Shown here piece by piece: positions 35,474 through 44,005 of a stretch of 64,000 bases of DNA (the first letter of the stretch is position 1; each line of letters starts with the position of its first letter). The notes under the pieces were generated by a model. The model made no database searches. It had not been told where the DNA came from and saw nothing but the letters and a program-made list of their open reading frames with translations. This stretch comes from Ottowia sp. SB7-C50 (GTDB taxonomy: Bacteria; Pseudomonadota; Gammaproteobacteria; Burkholderiales; Burkholderiaceae_C). The stretch covers positions 2,728,001 to 2,792,000 of the forward strand of contig NZ_CP136995.1 in the NCBI RefSeq assembly GCF_033110285.1, read 5' to 3'. Made by a program: the position numbers and the translations under genes.

Positions 35474-36703
35474 ATGAGACTCTCCGCACGCGCCCAGCGC
35501 ATCGAGCCGTTCTACGTCATGGAAATGGCCAAGTCGGCCGCCGCCATTGCGCGCGAAGCCGCTGGCTCCGACAAGCCGATGATCTACCTGAACATCGGCG
35601 AGCCCGACTTCACCGCGCCGCCGCTGGTACAGGAAGCGGCCGAAAAAGCCATTCGCGACGGCCGCACCCAGTACACCCAGGCCACCGGCCTGCCCGCGCT
35701 GCGCGAGCGCATCAGCGACTGGTACCGCCAGCGTTTCGGGCTGGACGTGCCGGCGCGGCGCATCGTGGTCACCGCCGGCGCGTCGGCCGCGCTGCAGCTG
35801 GCTTGCCTGGCGCTGGTCGATGCGGGCGACGAGGTGTTGATGCCCGACCCCAGCTACCCGTGCAACCGCCAGTTCGTCAGCGCCGCCGAAGGCCGCGCGG
35901 TGCTGATTCCGTCCACGGCGGCCGAGCGTTTTCAGTTGAGCGCGGGCAAGGTGCACGACGCCTGGGGCGCGCACACGCGCGGCGTGCTGCTGGCCTCGCC
36001 GTCCAACCCCACCGGCACCTCGATCCACCCCGACGAGTTGCGGCGCATCCACGACGTGGTGGCCGAACGCGGCGGCATCACCGTGCTGGACGAGATCTAC
36101 CTGGGCCTCTCTTACGAAGACACCTACAGCCACAGCGCACTGGGCCTGTCGGACCAGATCATCAGCATCAACAGCTTCAGCAAGTACTTCAACATGACCG
36201 GCTGGCGCCTGGGCTGGCTGGTGGTGCCTGACAGCATCGTGGATGTGGTCGAGCAGATCGCGCAGCACCTGTTCATCTGCGCCAGCACGGTGTCGCAATA
36301 CGCGGCGCTGGCCTGCTTCGAGCCGGACAGCCTGGCCGAATACGAGCGCCGCCGCGCCGAGTTCAAGGCGCGGCGCGACTGGTTCGTGCCGCAGCTGAAT
36401 GCGCTGGGCCTCACGGTGCCCGTCACGCCCGACGGCGCCTTCTACGCCTGGGCCGATTGCAGCGCCGCATGTGACAAACTGTTCGGCCCACACAGTGCCG
36501 CCCGCTCCGAATACAATAGCGGCATGCAGACTGCGGGCAGTTGGGATTTCGCGTTCGAGCTGATGAAACGCGCGCACCTGGCGGTGACGCCGGGGCGCGA
36601 CTTTGGCCATGCCGACACGGCGCGCTACATCCGCTTTTCGACCGCCAACTCGATGCCCCAGTTGCAGACGGCCGTCGGCCGCCTGCGCGAGGTGTTGGCG
36701 TAA
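35474..36703 (+). CDS. Pyridoxal phosphate-dependent aminotransferase (class I/II)
   Basis: A 409-residue fold-type I aminotransferase. Motifs: Y-L-N-I-G-E-P-D-F-T-A-P near 37-48, T-A-G-A-S-A-A-L-Q near 98-106, S-P-S-N-P-T-G-T near 175-182 with the conserved Asn, D-E-I-Y-L-G-L near 204-210, and the Schiff-base lysine K237 in S-F-S-K-Y-F-N-M-T-G-W-R-L-G-W. The C-terminal Arg that binds the alpha-carboxylate lies in Y-I-R-F-S-T-A. The amino donor is not determined; it belongs to the aspartate/valine-pyruvate-like group. Compared with relatives as I recall them there is an extra segment near 335-355 (F-G-P-H-S-A-A-R-S-E-Y-N-S-G-M). The ybgC gene follows after 12 bp. Confidence 0.88.
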   Translation: MRLSARAQRIEPFYVMEMAKSAAAIAREAAGSDKPMIYLNIGEPDFTAPPLVQEAAEKAIRDGRTQYTQATGLPALRERISDWYRQRFGLDVPARRIVVTAGASAALQLACLALVDAGDEVLMPDPSYPCNRQFVSAAEGRAVLIPSTAAERFQLSAGKVHDAWGAHTRGVLLASPSNPTGTSIHPDELRRIHDVVAERGGITVLDEIYLGLSYEDTYSHSALGLSDQIISINSFSKYFNMTGWRLGWLVVPDSIVDVVEQIAQHLFICASTVSQYAALACFEPDSLAEYERRRAEFKARRDWFVPQLNALGLTVPVTPDGAFYAWADCSAACDKLFGPHSAARSEYNSGMQTAGSWDFAFELMKRAHLAVTPGRDFGHADTARYIRFSTANSMPQLQTAVGRLREVLA

Positions 36704-36715
36704 CCGGCCGGGCGG

Positions 36716-37120
36716 ATGGCGTTCGAATTCCCGATCCGCATCTACTGGGAAGACACCGATGCCGGCGGCATCGTGTTCTACGCCAACTACCTGAAGTTCT
36801 TCGAGCGCGCGCGCACCGAATGGCTGCGCAGCTTAGGGCTAGACCAGCGCGCGCTGCGCGAGCAGACGGGCGGCATGTTCGTCGTCACCGAATCGGCCGT
36901 CAAATACCTGCGTCCGGCGCGGCTGGACGATGAACTTATCGTCACCGCGCGGCTCGAATCCTGCGGTCGTGCGGGCATCTCGATCCTGCAGCAGGCCTTT
37001 CTGAAAGGGGCCGATCGCACGCTGCTGTGCGACGGCCGCGTGCGCGCCGGCTGGGTGGATGCCACCGCCATGAAACCGGCGCGCATGCCCGCCGCCATCC
37101 TAGAAAAGTTGAATCCATGA
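36716..37120 (+). CDS. ybgC: Tol-Pal system-associated acyl-CoA thioesterase
   Basis: A 134-residue hotdog-fold thioesterase. The 4-hydroxybenzoyl-CoA thioesterase-type signature Y-W-E-D-T-D-A-G-G-I-V-F-Y-A-N-Y-L-K-F-F-E-R-A-R-T spans residues 10-34; the Asp in D-T-D-A-G-G is the catalytic acid in relatives. Y-L-R-P-A-R-L-D-D near 62-70 is the second landmark. It acts on short-chain or phospholipid-pathway acyl thioesters at the membrane. The position at the head of tolQ-tolR-tolA is the classic arrangement. Its TGA overlaps the tolQ ATG (ATGA at 37117-37120). Confidence 0.93.
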   Translation: MAFEFPIRIYWEDTDAGGIVFYANYLKFFERARTEWLRSLGLDQRALREQTGGMFVVTESAVKYLRPARLDDELIVTARLESCGRAGISILQQAFLKGADRTLLCDGRVRAGWVDATAMKPARMPAAILEKLNP

Positions 37121-37831
37121 ACCAGGACATGTCCATCATCCAGCTGGTGCTGCACGCCAGCTTCGTGGTCCAGATCGTCATGCTGATCCTGCTGGCCGGC
37201 TCCATCGCCAGCTGGGCGGCCATCTTCCGCAAGCTGCGGGCCATCAAGGGCATCCAGGCGCACAACGAGGAATTCGAGCGCGACTTCTGGTCCGGCACCA
37301 GCCTGAACGACCTGTACGCCACCGCGGCGCAGAACGCGCGCCACGGGGGGGCCCATGGAACGCATCTTCGCCAGCGGCATGCGCGAATATCAAAAGCTGC
37401 GCGAGCGCCGCATCGCCGACCCGGGCACCCTGCTGGACGGCGCGCGGCGTGCGATGCGGGCCAGCTTTCAGCGCGAGATGGACGCGGCCGAGGTCAACCT
37501 GTCGTTCCTGGCGTCGGTGGGCTCGGTCAGCCCTTACGTGGGCCTGTTCGGCACCGTGTGGGGCATCATGCACGCCTTCATCGGCCTGGGCGCGCTGCAG
37601 CAGGTGACGCTGGCCACCGTGGCCCCCGGCATTGCCGAGGCGCTGGTCGCCACCGCGCTGGGCCTGTTCGCCGCCATTCCTGCCGTGGTGGCCTACAACC
37701 GCTTCGCGCGCGACATCGACCGCATCGCGATCCAGCAGGAGACCTTCATCGAGGAGTTCTCCAACATCCTGCAGCGCAACCTGGGCGTGCAGGCCACCAC
37801 CCCGCATTCGGCCACCCCCACCGGGTACTGA
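37117..37831 (+). pseudogene. tolQ: TolQ, frameshifted at a 7-G run in this sequence
   Basis: TolQ is the inner-membrane stator protein that, with TolR, converts proton motive force into work on TolA for outer-membrane constriction. The first frame gives M-N-Q-D-M-S-I-I-Q-L-V-L-H-A-S-F, the first helix I-V-M-L-I-L-L-A-G-S-I-A-S-W-A-A-I-F and then A-Q-N-A-R-H-G-G. At 37345-37351 there are seven G. With six, the frame continues H-G-G-P-M-E-R-I-F-A-S-G-M-R-E-Y and the remaining helices (S-P-Y-V-G-L-F-G-T-V-W-G-I-M, A-L-V-A-T-A-L-G-L-F-A-A-I-P) to a normal C terminus. The intact product would have about 237 residues. TolQ loss is harmful to cell envelopes, so a sequencing or assembly error is the likelier reading. 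Confidence 0.88.
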
Positions 37832-37835
37832 CGCC

Positions 37836-38255
37836 ATGCCCAACGTCTCATCCCGTGGCCGCGGCCGACGCGCCATGAACGAAATCAACATGGTGCCCTT
37901 CATCGACGTGATGCTGGTGCTGCTGATCATCTTCATGGTGACCGCCACCGTCATCACGCCGGGCGCCATCAACATCCCGCGCGCCGGCCAGTCCAGCAAG
38001 GCGCCCGACCAGCCGGTGACGGTGATGATCGACGCCGCCGGCGCCGTGAGCGCCGATGGCGGCAAGAACGGCCCCGACCTGAAGGGGCGCAGCGAAGGCG
38101 ACATCTTTGCCGCCATCAGCGACGCCGCCAAGTCCAACCCCGACCTGGCCGTGATGGTGGCGGCCGACAAGGACATCGCCTACCAGAAGGTGATCGACGT
38201 CACCACCCGGCTGCGCCAGGCCGGCGTCGGCCGCGTCGGCCTGGCCGTCCGTTGA
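37836..38255 (+). CDS. tolR: Protein TolR (ExbD/TolR family)
   Basis: A 139-residue inner-membrane protein. The N terminus is cytoplasmic and basic (R-G-R-G-R-R-A-M-N-E-I-N-M). It is followed by the single helix V-P-F-I-D-V-M-L-V-L-L-I-I-F-M-V-T-A, whose Asp (near residue 24) is the proton-conducting residue of the family. The periplasmic part ends with A-D-K-D-I-A-Y-Q-K-V-I-D-V near 107-119 and G-V-G-R-V-G-L-A-V. It works as a dimer with TolQ and TolA. The start is 4 bp after the tolQ stop; tolA follows after 16 bp. Confidence 0.93.
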   Translation: MPNVSSRGRGRRAMNEINMVPFIDVMLVLLIIFMVTATVITPGAINIPRAGQSSKAPDQPVTVMIDAAGAVSADGGKNGPDLKGRSEGDIFAAISDAAKSNPDLAVMVAADKDIAYQKVIDVTTRLRQAGVGRVGLAVR

Positions 38256-38271
38256 GGCCCATTCGCCCGGC

Positions 38272-39462
38272 ATGAACGCTGTCGCCATCGAACGCAACGA
38301 ATTCGCGCCACCGCCAGCCGGTGGCGTGGGGCGCGCCGTGGCGCTGGCGCTGCTGGCGCATCTGTTGCTGATCCTGGCGCTGACCTGGGGCCTCAATTGG
38401 CAGCGCGAGGCGCACGACGAAGCGGTCGAGGCCGAGCTGTGGTCGCCCTCGGTGCAGCGTGCCGCGCCCAAGGCCGCGCCGCCACCTCCGCCACCGCCGC
38501 CGGCACCAGCCGTCGAACGCACGCCACCGCCGCCGCCCAAGCCACAACCGGCACCCAAGCCCGAACCCGTGGTCAAGGCGCCGCCGCCGCCCCCGCCGCC
38601 CAAGCCGCAGGTGGACGAGGAACGCGACGCCGAGATCGCCCTGGCGCAGAAGAAAAAGCAGGAAGAAGCCCGCAAGGCCGCCGTCGCCAAGCGCGAGCAG
38701 GAACGCCGCCGCGAACAGGAGCGCCGCGAGGCCGAACTGGAAAAGAAGCGCGAAGCCGAGCTGGAGAAAAAGCGCGAGGCCGAACAGGAACGGCGCGAAC
38801 TCGCCCAGAAGAAAGCCGCCGAGGAAAAGCAGCGCAAGGCCGACGAGCAACGCAAGCTGGCCGAGAAGAAGAAGGCGGAAGAAGCCGAGCAGCGCAAGCT
38901 GGCCGCCGCCGAAGCCAGGAAGAAGGCCGAGGCCGAAAAACGCGCCCTGGCCGAGGCCGAACGCAAGGCCGAAGCCGACGCCCGCGCCAAGGCCACCGCC
39001 GACGCCAAGGCCAAGGCCGCCGCAGAAGCGAAGGCCCGCAGTGCGGCCGACGCCCGCGAGTCCAATGAGCGCCGCAAGGCCGAGCTGGCGCGCCTGTCCA
39101 AACTGGCAGGCACCGGCGACACGGACGGCGGCAGCGCCGCGGGCAAGGGCAAGGCCGCGGGTGGCGCAGACGGCGGCGCCGAGCGCGAAGCCGGCCCATC
39201 GGCCAACTACGCCGGCCGCATCCGCGCCGCAGTGCGGCCCAACATCGTGTTCACCGAAGACGTGCCGGGCAACCCGGTGGCCGAAGTCGAGGTGCGCACT
39301 GGCCCCACCGGGCAGATCATCAGCCACCGCATCACCAAATCCAGCGGCGTCAAGAGCTGGGACGACGCCGTGCTGCGCGCGCTCGACCGCACCGAGAAAC
39401 TGCCGTCGGACAACGGCCGCTACTGGAACCCGATGCTGATCACCTTCCGGCTGCGGGGCTGA
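38272..39462 (+). CDS. tolA: Cell envelope integrity protein TolA
   Basis: A 396-residue protein with the three-domain TolA plan. An N-terminal helix (A-V-A-L-A-L-L-A-H-L-L-L-I-L-A-L-T-W-G-L near 22-41) anchors it in the inner membrane. A proline-rich stretch (about 65-110) leads to a long Lys/Glu/Ala/Arg coiled-coil region (about 115-275, repeats such as A-E-L-E-K-K-R-E) spanning the periplasm. The C-terminal domain (about 300-396) has a TonB/TolA-like fold with Y-A-G-R-I-R-A-A-V-R-P-N-I and S-W-D-D-A-V-L-R-A-L. It links TolQR energy to TolB/Pal at the outer membrane. tolB and pal do not follow here; dnaE converges instead. Confidence 0.92.
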   Translation: MNAVAIERNEFAPPPAGGVGRAVALALLAHLLLILALTWGLNWQREAHDEAVEAELWSPSVQRAAPKAAPPPPPPPPAPAVERTPPPPPKPQPAPKPEPVVKAPPPPPPPKPQVDEERDAEIALAQKKKQEEARKAAVAKREQERRREQERREAELEKKREAELEKKREAEQERRELAQKKAAEEKQRKADEQRKLAEKKKAEEAEQRKLAAAEARKKAEAEKRALAEAERKAEADARAKATADAKAKAAAEAKARSAADARESNERRKAELARLSKLAGTGDTDGGSAAGKGKAAGGADGGAEREAGPSANYAGRIRAAVRPNIVFTEDVPGNPVAEVEVRTGPTGQIISHRITKSSGVKSWDDAVLRALDRTEKLPSDNGRYWNPMLITFRLRG

Positions 39463-39497
39463 CGACGTGCCACACCGGCGCGACCGGTCAGCGCCCG

Positions 39498-39562
39498 ATT
39501 GCTATAGTTTAGATAGCTTTCTGCGCAATCCCAGAAAGCGCAAGCGGCCTTTTTGATTCAAA
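39498..39562 (+). repeat. Dispersed element, copy 12
   Basis: Forward copy: TTGCTATAGTTTAGATAGCT, TGCGCAATCCC and GAAAGCGC, then AAGCGGCCTTTTTG. It is the only structure between the convergent tolA and dnaE stops and may act as their terminator. Confidence 0.8.
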
Positions 39563-39580
39563 TTCTGACGCGCGCCGCCA

Positions 39581-42500
39581 TCACTCATAGACGATGGCCG
39601 CGCGCCCTTCATCGGCCTGCGCCATCCAGCTGGCCAGGGCCGCATCGCTGGGGAAGAACCGGGCTTCGTCGCCCAGTTGCAACTGGGCCATCACGCCGCC
39701 CTTTTCTGCCCGGCGCTCCACCAGCAGGCGCACCGGCAGGCCGCGCAGCAGGTCGCCGTGCTCGGTGTGTTCGACCTGCGGCGGGTATTCGGTCAGCAGT
39801 CGGCGCACGTCGGGCGACGGACCGTTCACCGCCACGCGCAGGAACTTGCCGAAGCGGCAGCGTGCGGTGGGCAAGTCCCAGATCTGCGTGATGTTGAGCT
39901 GCATGCCGCCCGAAAAGCGATCGGGCATGGCCTTGGCCATGACGACGATGAACTCGTCGTCCTTCAGCAGGTTGCGGTGCTGCTGGATCAGGCCTTCTTC
40001 GGCACGGGCGTCGATGCTGGCCGACTTGTCGTCCAGCTTGAACAGCGCCAGCCGGCCGCGCTGGCCGTTGATGACGCGGAAGTCGCCCACGATGCCCGCC
40101 AGCAGTTGCGGCTCGCGGCTGTCGACCAGGTCGTCGATGCGCCGCTTGACGAACTGGCGCACCTCGCGCTCGACTTCGTCAAACAAGTGACCCGACAGGT
40201 AGAAGCCGATGGCCGTCTTTTCAAGCGACAGGCGTTCCTTGACGCCCCACGGAATGACGTTGGGCAGCGCCGGTTCCTGCGCGCTGGAGCCATGGCCGTC
40301 GTCCATCAGGTCGAACAGGCCGCCCTGGTTGGCGTTGGCTTCGTTGGCCGCGGCGTAGTCGAAGGCCAGGTCCAGCGCGGCGGCCAGCGCCGCGCGGTTC
40401 ATGTGCAGCGCATCAAACGCGCCAGCGCGAATCAGCGCTTCGACCGTGCGCTTGTTCACGCGCGTGCGGTCGATGCGGCGGCAGAAGTCGAACAGGCTGG
40501 TGAACGGGCCACGCTCATCGCCCGCCGCACCGCCGCCGCGGCCTTCGCGCGCAGCGACGATGGCTTCGATGGCCTGCTGCCCCGTGCCCTTGATGGCGCC
40601 AAGGCCGTAGCGGATCAGCGTGTCGCTGACGGGCTCGAAGCGGTAGCCGCCGCGGTTGACGTCGGGCGGCTCGAACGTCATGCCTTCACGCAACGCGTCC
40701 TGGTGCAGCACCTTCAGCTTGTCGGTGTTGTCCATCTCCACCGTCATGTTGGCGCAGAAGAACTCGGCCGTGTAATGCACCTTCAGCCAGGCCGTGTGAT
40801 AGGCCAGCAGCGAATAGGCGGCGGCGTGCGACTTGTTGAAGCCGTAGCCGGCGAACTTCTCCATCAGGTCGAAGATTTCGTCGGCCTTGCCTTCGCTGAT
40901 GCCGTTTTTGGCCGCACCCTCGCGGAAGATCAGGCGGTGCTCGGCCATCTCCTCGGGCTTTTTCTTGCCCATGGCGCGGCGCAGCAGGTCGGCGCCCCCC
41001 AGGCTGTAGCCGCCCAGGATCTGCGCGGTCTGCATCACCTGTTCCTGATAGACCATGATGCCGTAGGTCTCGCTCAGCATGTCGGCCACCAGCGGGTGCG
41101 GGTATTCGACCGGCTCGCGCCCGTGCTTGCGCGCGACGAAGCTGGGAATCAGGTCCATCGGGCCGGGGCGGTACAGCGCGTTGAGGGCGATCAGGTCTTC
41201 GAGCCGCGTGGGGCGCGCGTCGCGCAGCATGCCCTGCATGCCGCGGCTTTCAAACTGGAACACGGCTTCGGTGCGGCCGTCCTGGAACAGCTTGTAGGTC
41301 TTGGCGTCGTCGAGCGGAATGTTCTCGAAGGCAAAGTCCGCCTGCCCCGGGTGGCGGCGCACGATCAGCTCCTTGGCGATTTCCAGGATGGTCAGCGTGG
41401 CCAGGCCCAGAAAGTCGAACTTGACCAGGCCCACCGCCTCGACGTCGTCCTTGTCGTACTGGCTGACGGCAGAGTCGCTGCCGGGCTGCTGGTACAGCGG
41501 GCAGAAGTCGGTCAGCTTGCCGGGCGCGATCAGCACGCCGCCGGCGTGCATGCCCACGTTGCGCGTCATGCCTTCGAGCTTCTTGGCCAGCTCGATCAGC
41601 GTCTTGACCTCGTCTTCCTTGGCGTAGCGCTCGGCCAGTTGCGGCTCGACCTTCATCGCGCCGTCGATGGTGATGTGCTGGCCCGGCTTGTTGGGGATGA
41701 GCTTGCTGATGCCGTCGCAGAACATGTAGCTCATGTCCAGCACGCGCCCCACATCGCGGATGGCGGCGCGCGCGGCCATGGTGCCGAAGGTGGCGATCTG
41801 GCTGACGGCGTTCTTGCCGTACTTGTCCTTCACGTAGTCGATGACGCGGTCGCGGTTGGCCTGGCAGAAGTCGATGTCGAAGTCGGGCATCGACACGCGC
41901 TCGGGGTTCAGGAAGCGCTCGAACAGCAGCTTGTATTCCAGCGGATCGAGATCGGTGATCTTCAGCGCATATGCCACCAGCGAGCCGGCGCCCGAGCCGC
42001 GCCCCGGCCCGACCGGGCAGCCGTTGTTCTTGGCCCAGTTGATGAAGTCGCCCACGATCAGGAAGTAGCCGGGAAAGCCCATCTTCAGGATGGTGGCGAT
42101 CTCGAACTCCAGCCGCTCCACGTATTCCGGGCGGCGTGCATCGCGCACCGCCGCGTCAGGAAACAGGTGCGCCAGGCGCTCTTCCAGCCCGTCCAGCGAC
42201 GCCTGGCGGAAATACGTGTCGATGGTGTGCCCCGCGGGCACCGGAAAGTCGGGCAGCTGCGGCTTGCCCAACACCAGCGTCAGGTTGCAGCGCCGCGCGA
42301 TCTCCACCGCGTTGGCCAGCGCCGAGGGCACGTCGGCAAACAGCGCCTGCATCTCGGCGCTGGACTTGAAATACTGCTCGGGCGTGAAGCGACGCACGCG
42401 CCGTGGGTTGCCCAGAATCTCGCCTTCGGCGATGCAGACGCGCGCCTCGTGCGCCTCATAGTCGTCGCGTGTGGCGAACTGCACCGGGTGCGTGGCGACG

Positions 42501-43078
42501 ACGGGCAGCTTCAGGCGCGCGGCCAGTTGCACGGCGGCGGCCACGTGCGCCTCGTCGTCGGGGCGGCCGGCGCGTTGCAGTTCCAGATAGAAGCGGTGCG
42601 GAAACAGCTCGGCCAGCCGCAGCGCCATGTCGCTGGCCTGCTGCAGATTGCCCTGCAGCAGCGCCGGCCCCAGCGGGCCCGCCTGCGCGCCCGACAGCAG
42701 AATCAGCCCTTCGGACAGCTCGGCCAGCCAGTCCCACCGCACCACGGCCTGCGCCTTGACCACCCCGCGCGTCCAGGCGCGCGCCAGCAATTCAGACAGG
42801 TTCAGGTAGCCCGGCGTGCCGGTGGCCAGCAGCAGCACGCGCGAGGGCGCCTCGGCGTCGCCGTCGCGCCCCTCCAGCAGCACTTCGGCGCCGAGGATGG
42901 GCTTAACGCCAGCGCCGCGCGCGGCCTTGTAGAACTTGATCGCCCCGAACAGGTTGTTCAGGTCGGTGATGGCCAGCGCCGGCTGCTGGCCCCGCGCCGC
43001 CGCGGCCACCATGTCGTCCACACGCGTGGCGCCATCGACGACGGAGAACTCGGTATGCAGGCGGAGATGGACGAACAT
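39581..43078 (-). CDS. dnaE: DNA polymerase III subunit alpha
   Basis: A 1165-residue replicative polymerase of normal length for the DnaE1 class. The N terminus is a PHP domain (H-L-R-L-H-T-E-F-S-V-V-D-G, then A-I-T-D-L-N-N-L-F-G near 38-47). The polymerase core has P-V-G-P-G-R-G-S-G-A-G-S-L near 355-367 and P-D-F-D-I-D-F-C near 399-406, carrying catalytic aspartates. Later come N-V-G-M-H-A-G-G-V-L-I near 507, the fingers region Y-G-F-N-K-S-H-A-A-A-Y near 747, and the C-terminal OB-fold and tau-binding regions. No mutations are visible in catalytic motifs. It is convergent with tolA. The antisense open frame of 1182 codons over this gene is a GC-bias shadow. Confidence 0.97.
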   Translation of the reverse strand: MFVHLRLHTEFSVVDGATRVDDMVAAAARGQQPALAITDLNNLFGAIKFYKAARGAGVKPILGAEVLLEGRDGDAEAPSRVLLLATGTPGYLNLSELLARAWTRGVVKAQAVVRWDWLAELSEGLILLSGAQAGPLGPALLQGNLQQASDMALRLAELFPHRFYLELQRAGRPDDEAHVAAAVQLAARLKLPVVATHPVQFATRDDYEAHEARVCIAEGEILGNPRRVRRFTPEQYFKSSAEMQALFADVPSALANAVEIARRCNLTLVLGKPQLPDFPVPAGHTIDTYFRQASLDGLEERLAHLFPDAAVRDARRPEYVERLEFEIATILKMGFPGYFLIVGDFINWAKNNGCPVGPGRGSGAGSLVAYALKITDLDPLEYKLLFERFLNPERVSMPDFDIDFCQANRDRVIDYVKDKYGKNAVSQIATFGTMAARAAIRDVGRVLDMSYMFCDGISKLIPNKPGQHITIDGAMKVEPQLAERYAKEDEVKTLIELAKKLEGMTRNVGMHAGGVLIAPGKLTDFCPLYQQPGSDSAVSQYDKDDVEAVGLVKFDFLGLATLTILEIAKELIVRRHPGQADFAFENIPLDDAKTYKLFQDGRTEAVFQFESRGMQGMLRDARPTRLEDLIALNALYRPGPMDLIPSFVARKHGREPVEYPHPLVADMLSETYGIMVYQEQVMQTAQILGGYSLGGADLLRRAMGKKKPEEMAEHRLIFREGAAKNGISEGKADEIFDLMEKFAGYGFNKSHAAAYSLLAYHTAWLKVHYTAEFFCANMTVEMDNTDKLKVLHQDALREGMTFEPPDVNRGGYRFEPVSDTLIRYGLGAIKGTGQQAIEAIVAAREGRGGGAAGDERGPFTSLFDFCRRIDRTRVNKRTVEALIRAGAFDALHMNRAALAAALDLAFDYAAANEANANQGGLFDLMDDGHGSSAQEPALPNVIPWGVKERLSLEKTAIGFYLSGHLFDEVEREVRQFVKRRIDDLVDSREPQLLAGIVGDFRVINGQRGRLALFKLDDKSASIDARAEEGLIQQHRNLLKDDEFIVVMAKAMPDRFSGGMQLNITQIWDLPTARCRFGKFLRVAVNGPSPDVRRLLTEYPPQVEHTEHGDLLRGLPVRLLVERRAEKGGVMAQLQLGDEARFFPSDAALASWMAQADEGRAAIVYE

Positions 43079-43125
43079 GGGGACAACAGAGATCAGGGCT
43101 TCGCCATCGGGCGATTCAAGAGAAC

Positions 43126-43202
43126 CGTCATTCCCGCGAAGGCGGGAATCCAGGTCAACCTCATGTGGGCGTGCATGGATTCCCGCCTTCGCGGGAATGA
43201 CG
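43126..43202. repeat. Perfect 27-bp inverted repeat of the CATTCCCGCGAAGGCGGGAATC type
   Basis: The left arm (43126-43152) begins CGTCATTCCCGCGAAGGCGG and the right arm (43176-43202) is its exact reverse complement, with a 23-bp spacer. Each arm is itself near-palindromic. This matches REP-like units of the CATTCCCGCGAAGGCGGGAATC family that I know from many proteobacteria. It lies 47 bp upstream of the dnaE start. Confidence 0.8.
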
Positions 43203-43420
43203 ATGGACTTGCACGAAAGGGATGAAACCGCCCCGCCAGGACGGCGCTACGGCAGTACAGCCAAAGCAAAATATACCGCCTTTCACCCGCTGGACGAGCC
43301 GCTTGCACCACGCCGCGCGCTCAGCGATTGACGCATGGCTTGCGTGGTGCTGCGGCTGCGCCCTCAAAGACAAATCCCCGGTCAAGCCGGGGATCTGTCA
43401 GGCGCATCACCATGCGCCAT

Positions 43421-43477
43421 GGACTACAAAAACGATAGCTAACTGCGCTGATCAGGCAAGCGCTGACGCTGAAAATC
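43421..43477 (+). repeat. Dispersed element, copy 13
   Basis: Forward copy: GGACTACAAAAACGATAGCT, TGCGCTGATCAGGC, AAGCGCTGACGC, then TGAAAA. It lies 33 bp after the DoxX gene. Confidence 0.75.
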
Positions 43478-43510
43478 GACTACCGATGCGTCACCGATTG
43501 GCGCCGCGCC

Positions 43511-43921
43511 TCAGCCGCGCCGGCGCCCGTCCAGGCCCAACGCGCCGCCGCCCAGCGCGGCGATGGCGAGCAGGCCGCCGGCGATGCCCAGGTTCTTGTT
43601 GAACATCAGCTTCTGCATCATGACCTGATCGGCCGGCACGCCCCAGTAGTTGTGGAAGAACACCGCCGCCATCAGCGTGAACAGGGCCAGCAGCAGCGCG
43701 GCCCAGCGGGTCTGGAAGCCCACTAGCAGCGCAATGCCCGCGCCGATTTCAACCAGGATCGCGGCCACCGCCATCACTTCGGGCATGGGCAGCCCCTTGG
43801 ACGCGATGTAGCCGACGGTGCCGGCAAAACCGGCGCCCAGCTTGCCGATGCCGGCGGGAATGAAAAGCCAGGCCAGCAGGATGCGGCCGATCAGGGCGAG
43901 GGGATTGGAAATGGCGTTCAT
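43511..43921 (-). CDS. DoxX family membrane protein
   Basis: A 136-residue membrane protein with four helices: A-L-I-G-R-I-L-L-A-W-L-F-I-P-A-G near 9-24, M-A-V-A-A-I-L-V-E-I-G-A-G-I-A-L-L-V near 50-67, A-A-L-L-L-A-L-F-T-L-M-A-A-V near 74-87, and G-I-A-G-G-L-L-A-I-A-A-L near 113-124. The first-helix pattern G-R-x-L-L-x-x-x-F-I-x-x-G-x-x-K and the E-x-G-x-x-x-x-L motif are those of DoxX/YqjF proteins, linked with quinone or thiosulfate oxidation or oxidative stress. Its own role is not known. It lies downstream of the pirin gene on the same strand (84 bp), so the two may form an operon. Confidence 0.88.
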   Translation of the reverse strand: MNAISNPLALIGRILLAWLFIPAGIGKLGAGFAGTVGYIASKGLPMPEVMAVAAILVEIGAGIALLVGFQTRWAALLLALFTLMAAVFFHNYWGVPADQVMMQKLMFNKNLGIAGGLLAIAALGGGALGLDGRRRG

Positions 43922-44005
43922 GGTGAATAAGTCCTTGCGTGGGAGTGAATGAAACGGGGATGGCGCCGCCCCGGCAGAACCGGCGGCGGCGCGGCTTGAA
44001 AGGGG

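Larger units (their letters stand above)
43079..43510. other. Gene-free region upstream of dnaE, with repeats
   Basis: A 432-bp gap between dnaE and the DoxX gene. It holds a long perfect inverted repeat (43126-43202), an ATCCCCGG/CCGGGGAT hairpin (43374-43394) and dispersed element copy 13 (43421-43477). The promoter of dnaE must lie in or near the repeat-containing half; an AT-rich CAAAATATACCG (43266-43277) is the only weak candidate seen. No gene is recognised. Confidence 0.6.

Noticed and set aside
37345..37351. Phase-variable homopolymer in tolQ
   Set aside because: Phase variation of a core envelope motor with the same run length as three unrelated genes is less likely than a systematic read error.
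39677..43225. 1182-codon open frame on the plus strand over dnaE
   Set aside because: It is exactly antisense to the DnaE motifs, shows Arg/Gln/His-rich low-complexity translation and has no domain; long antisense frames are expected at this GC content.
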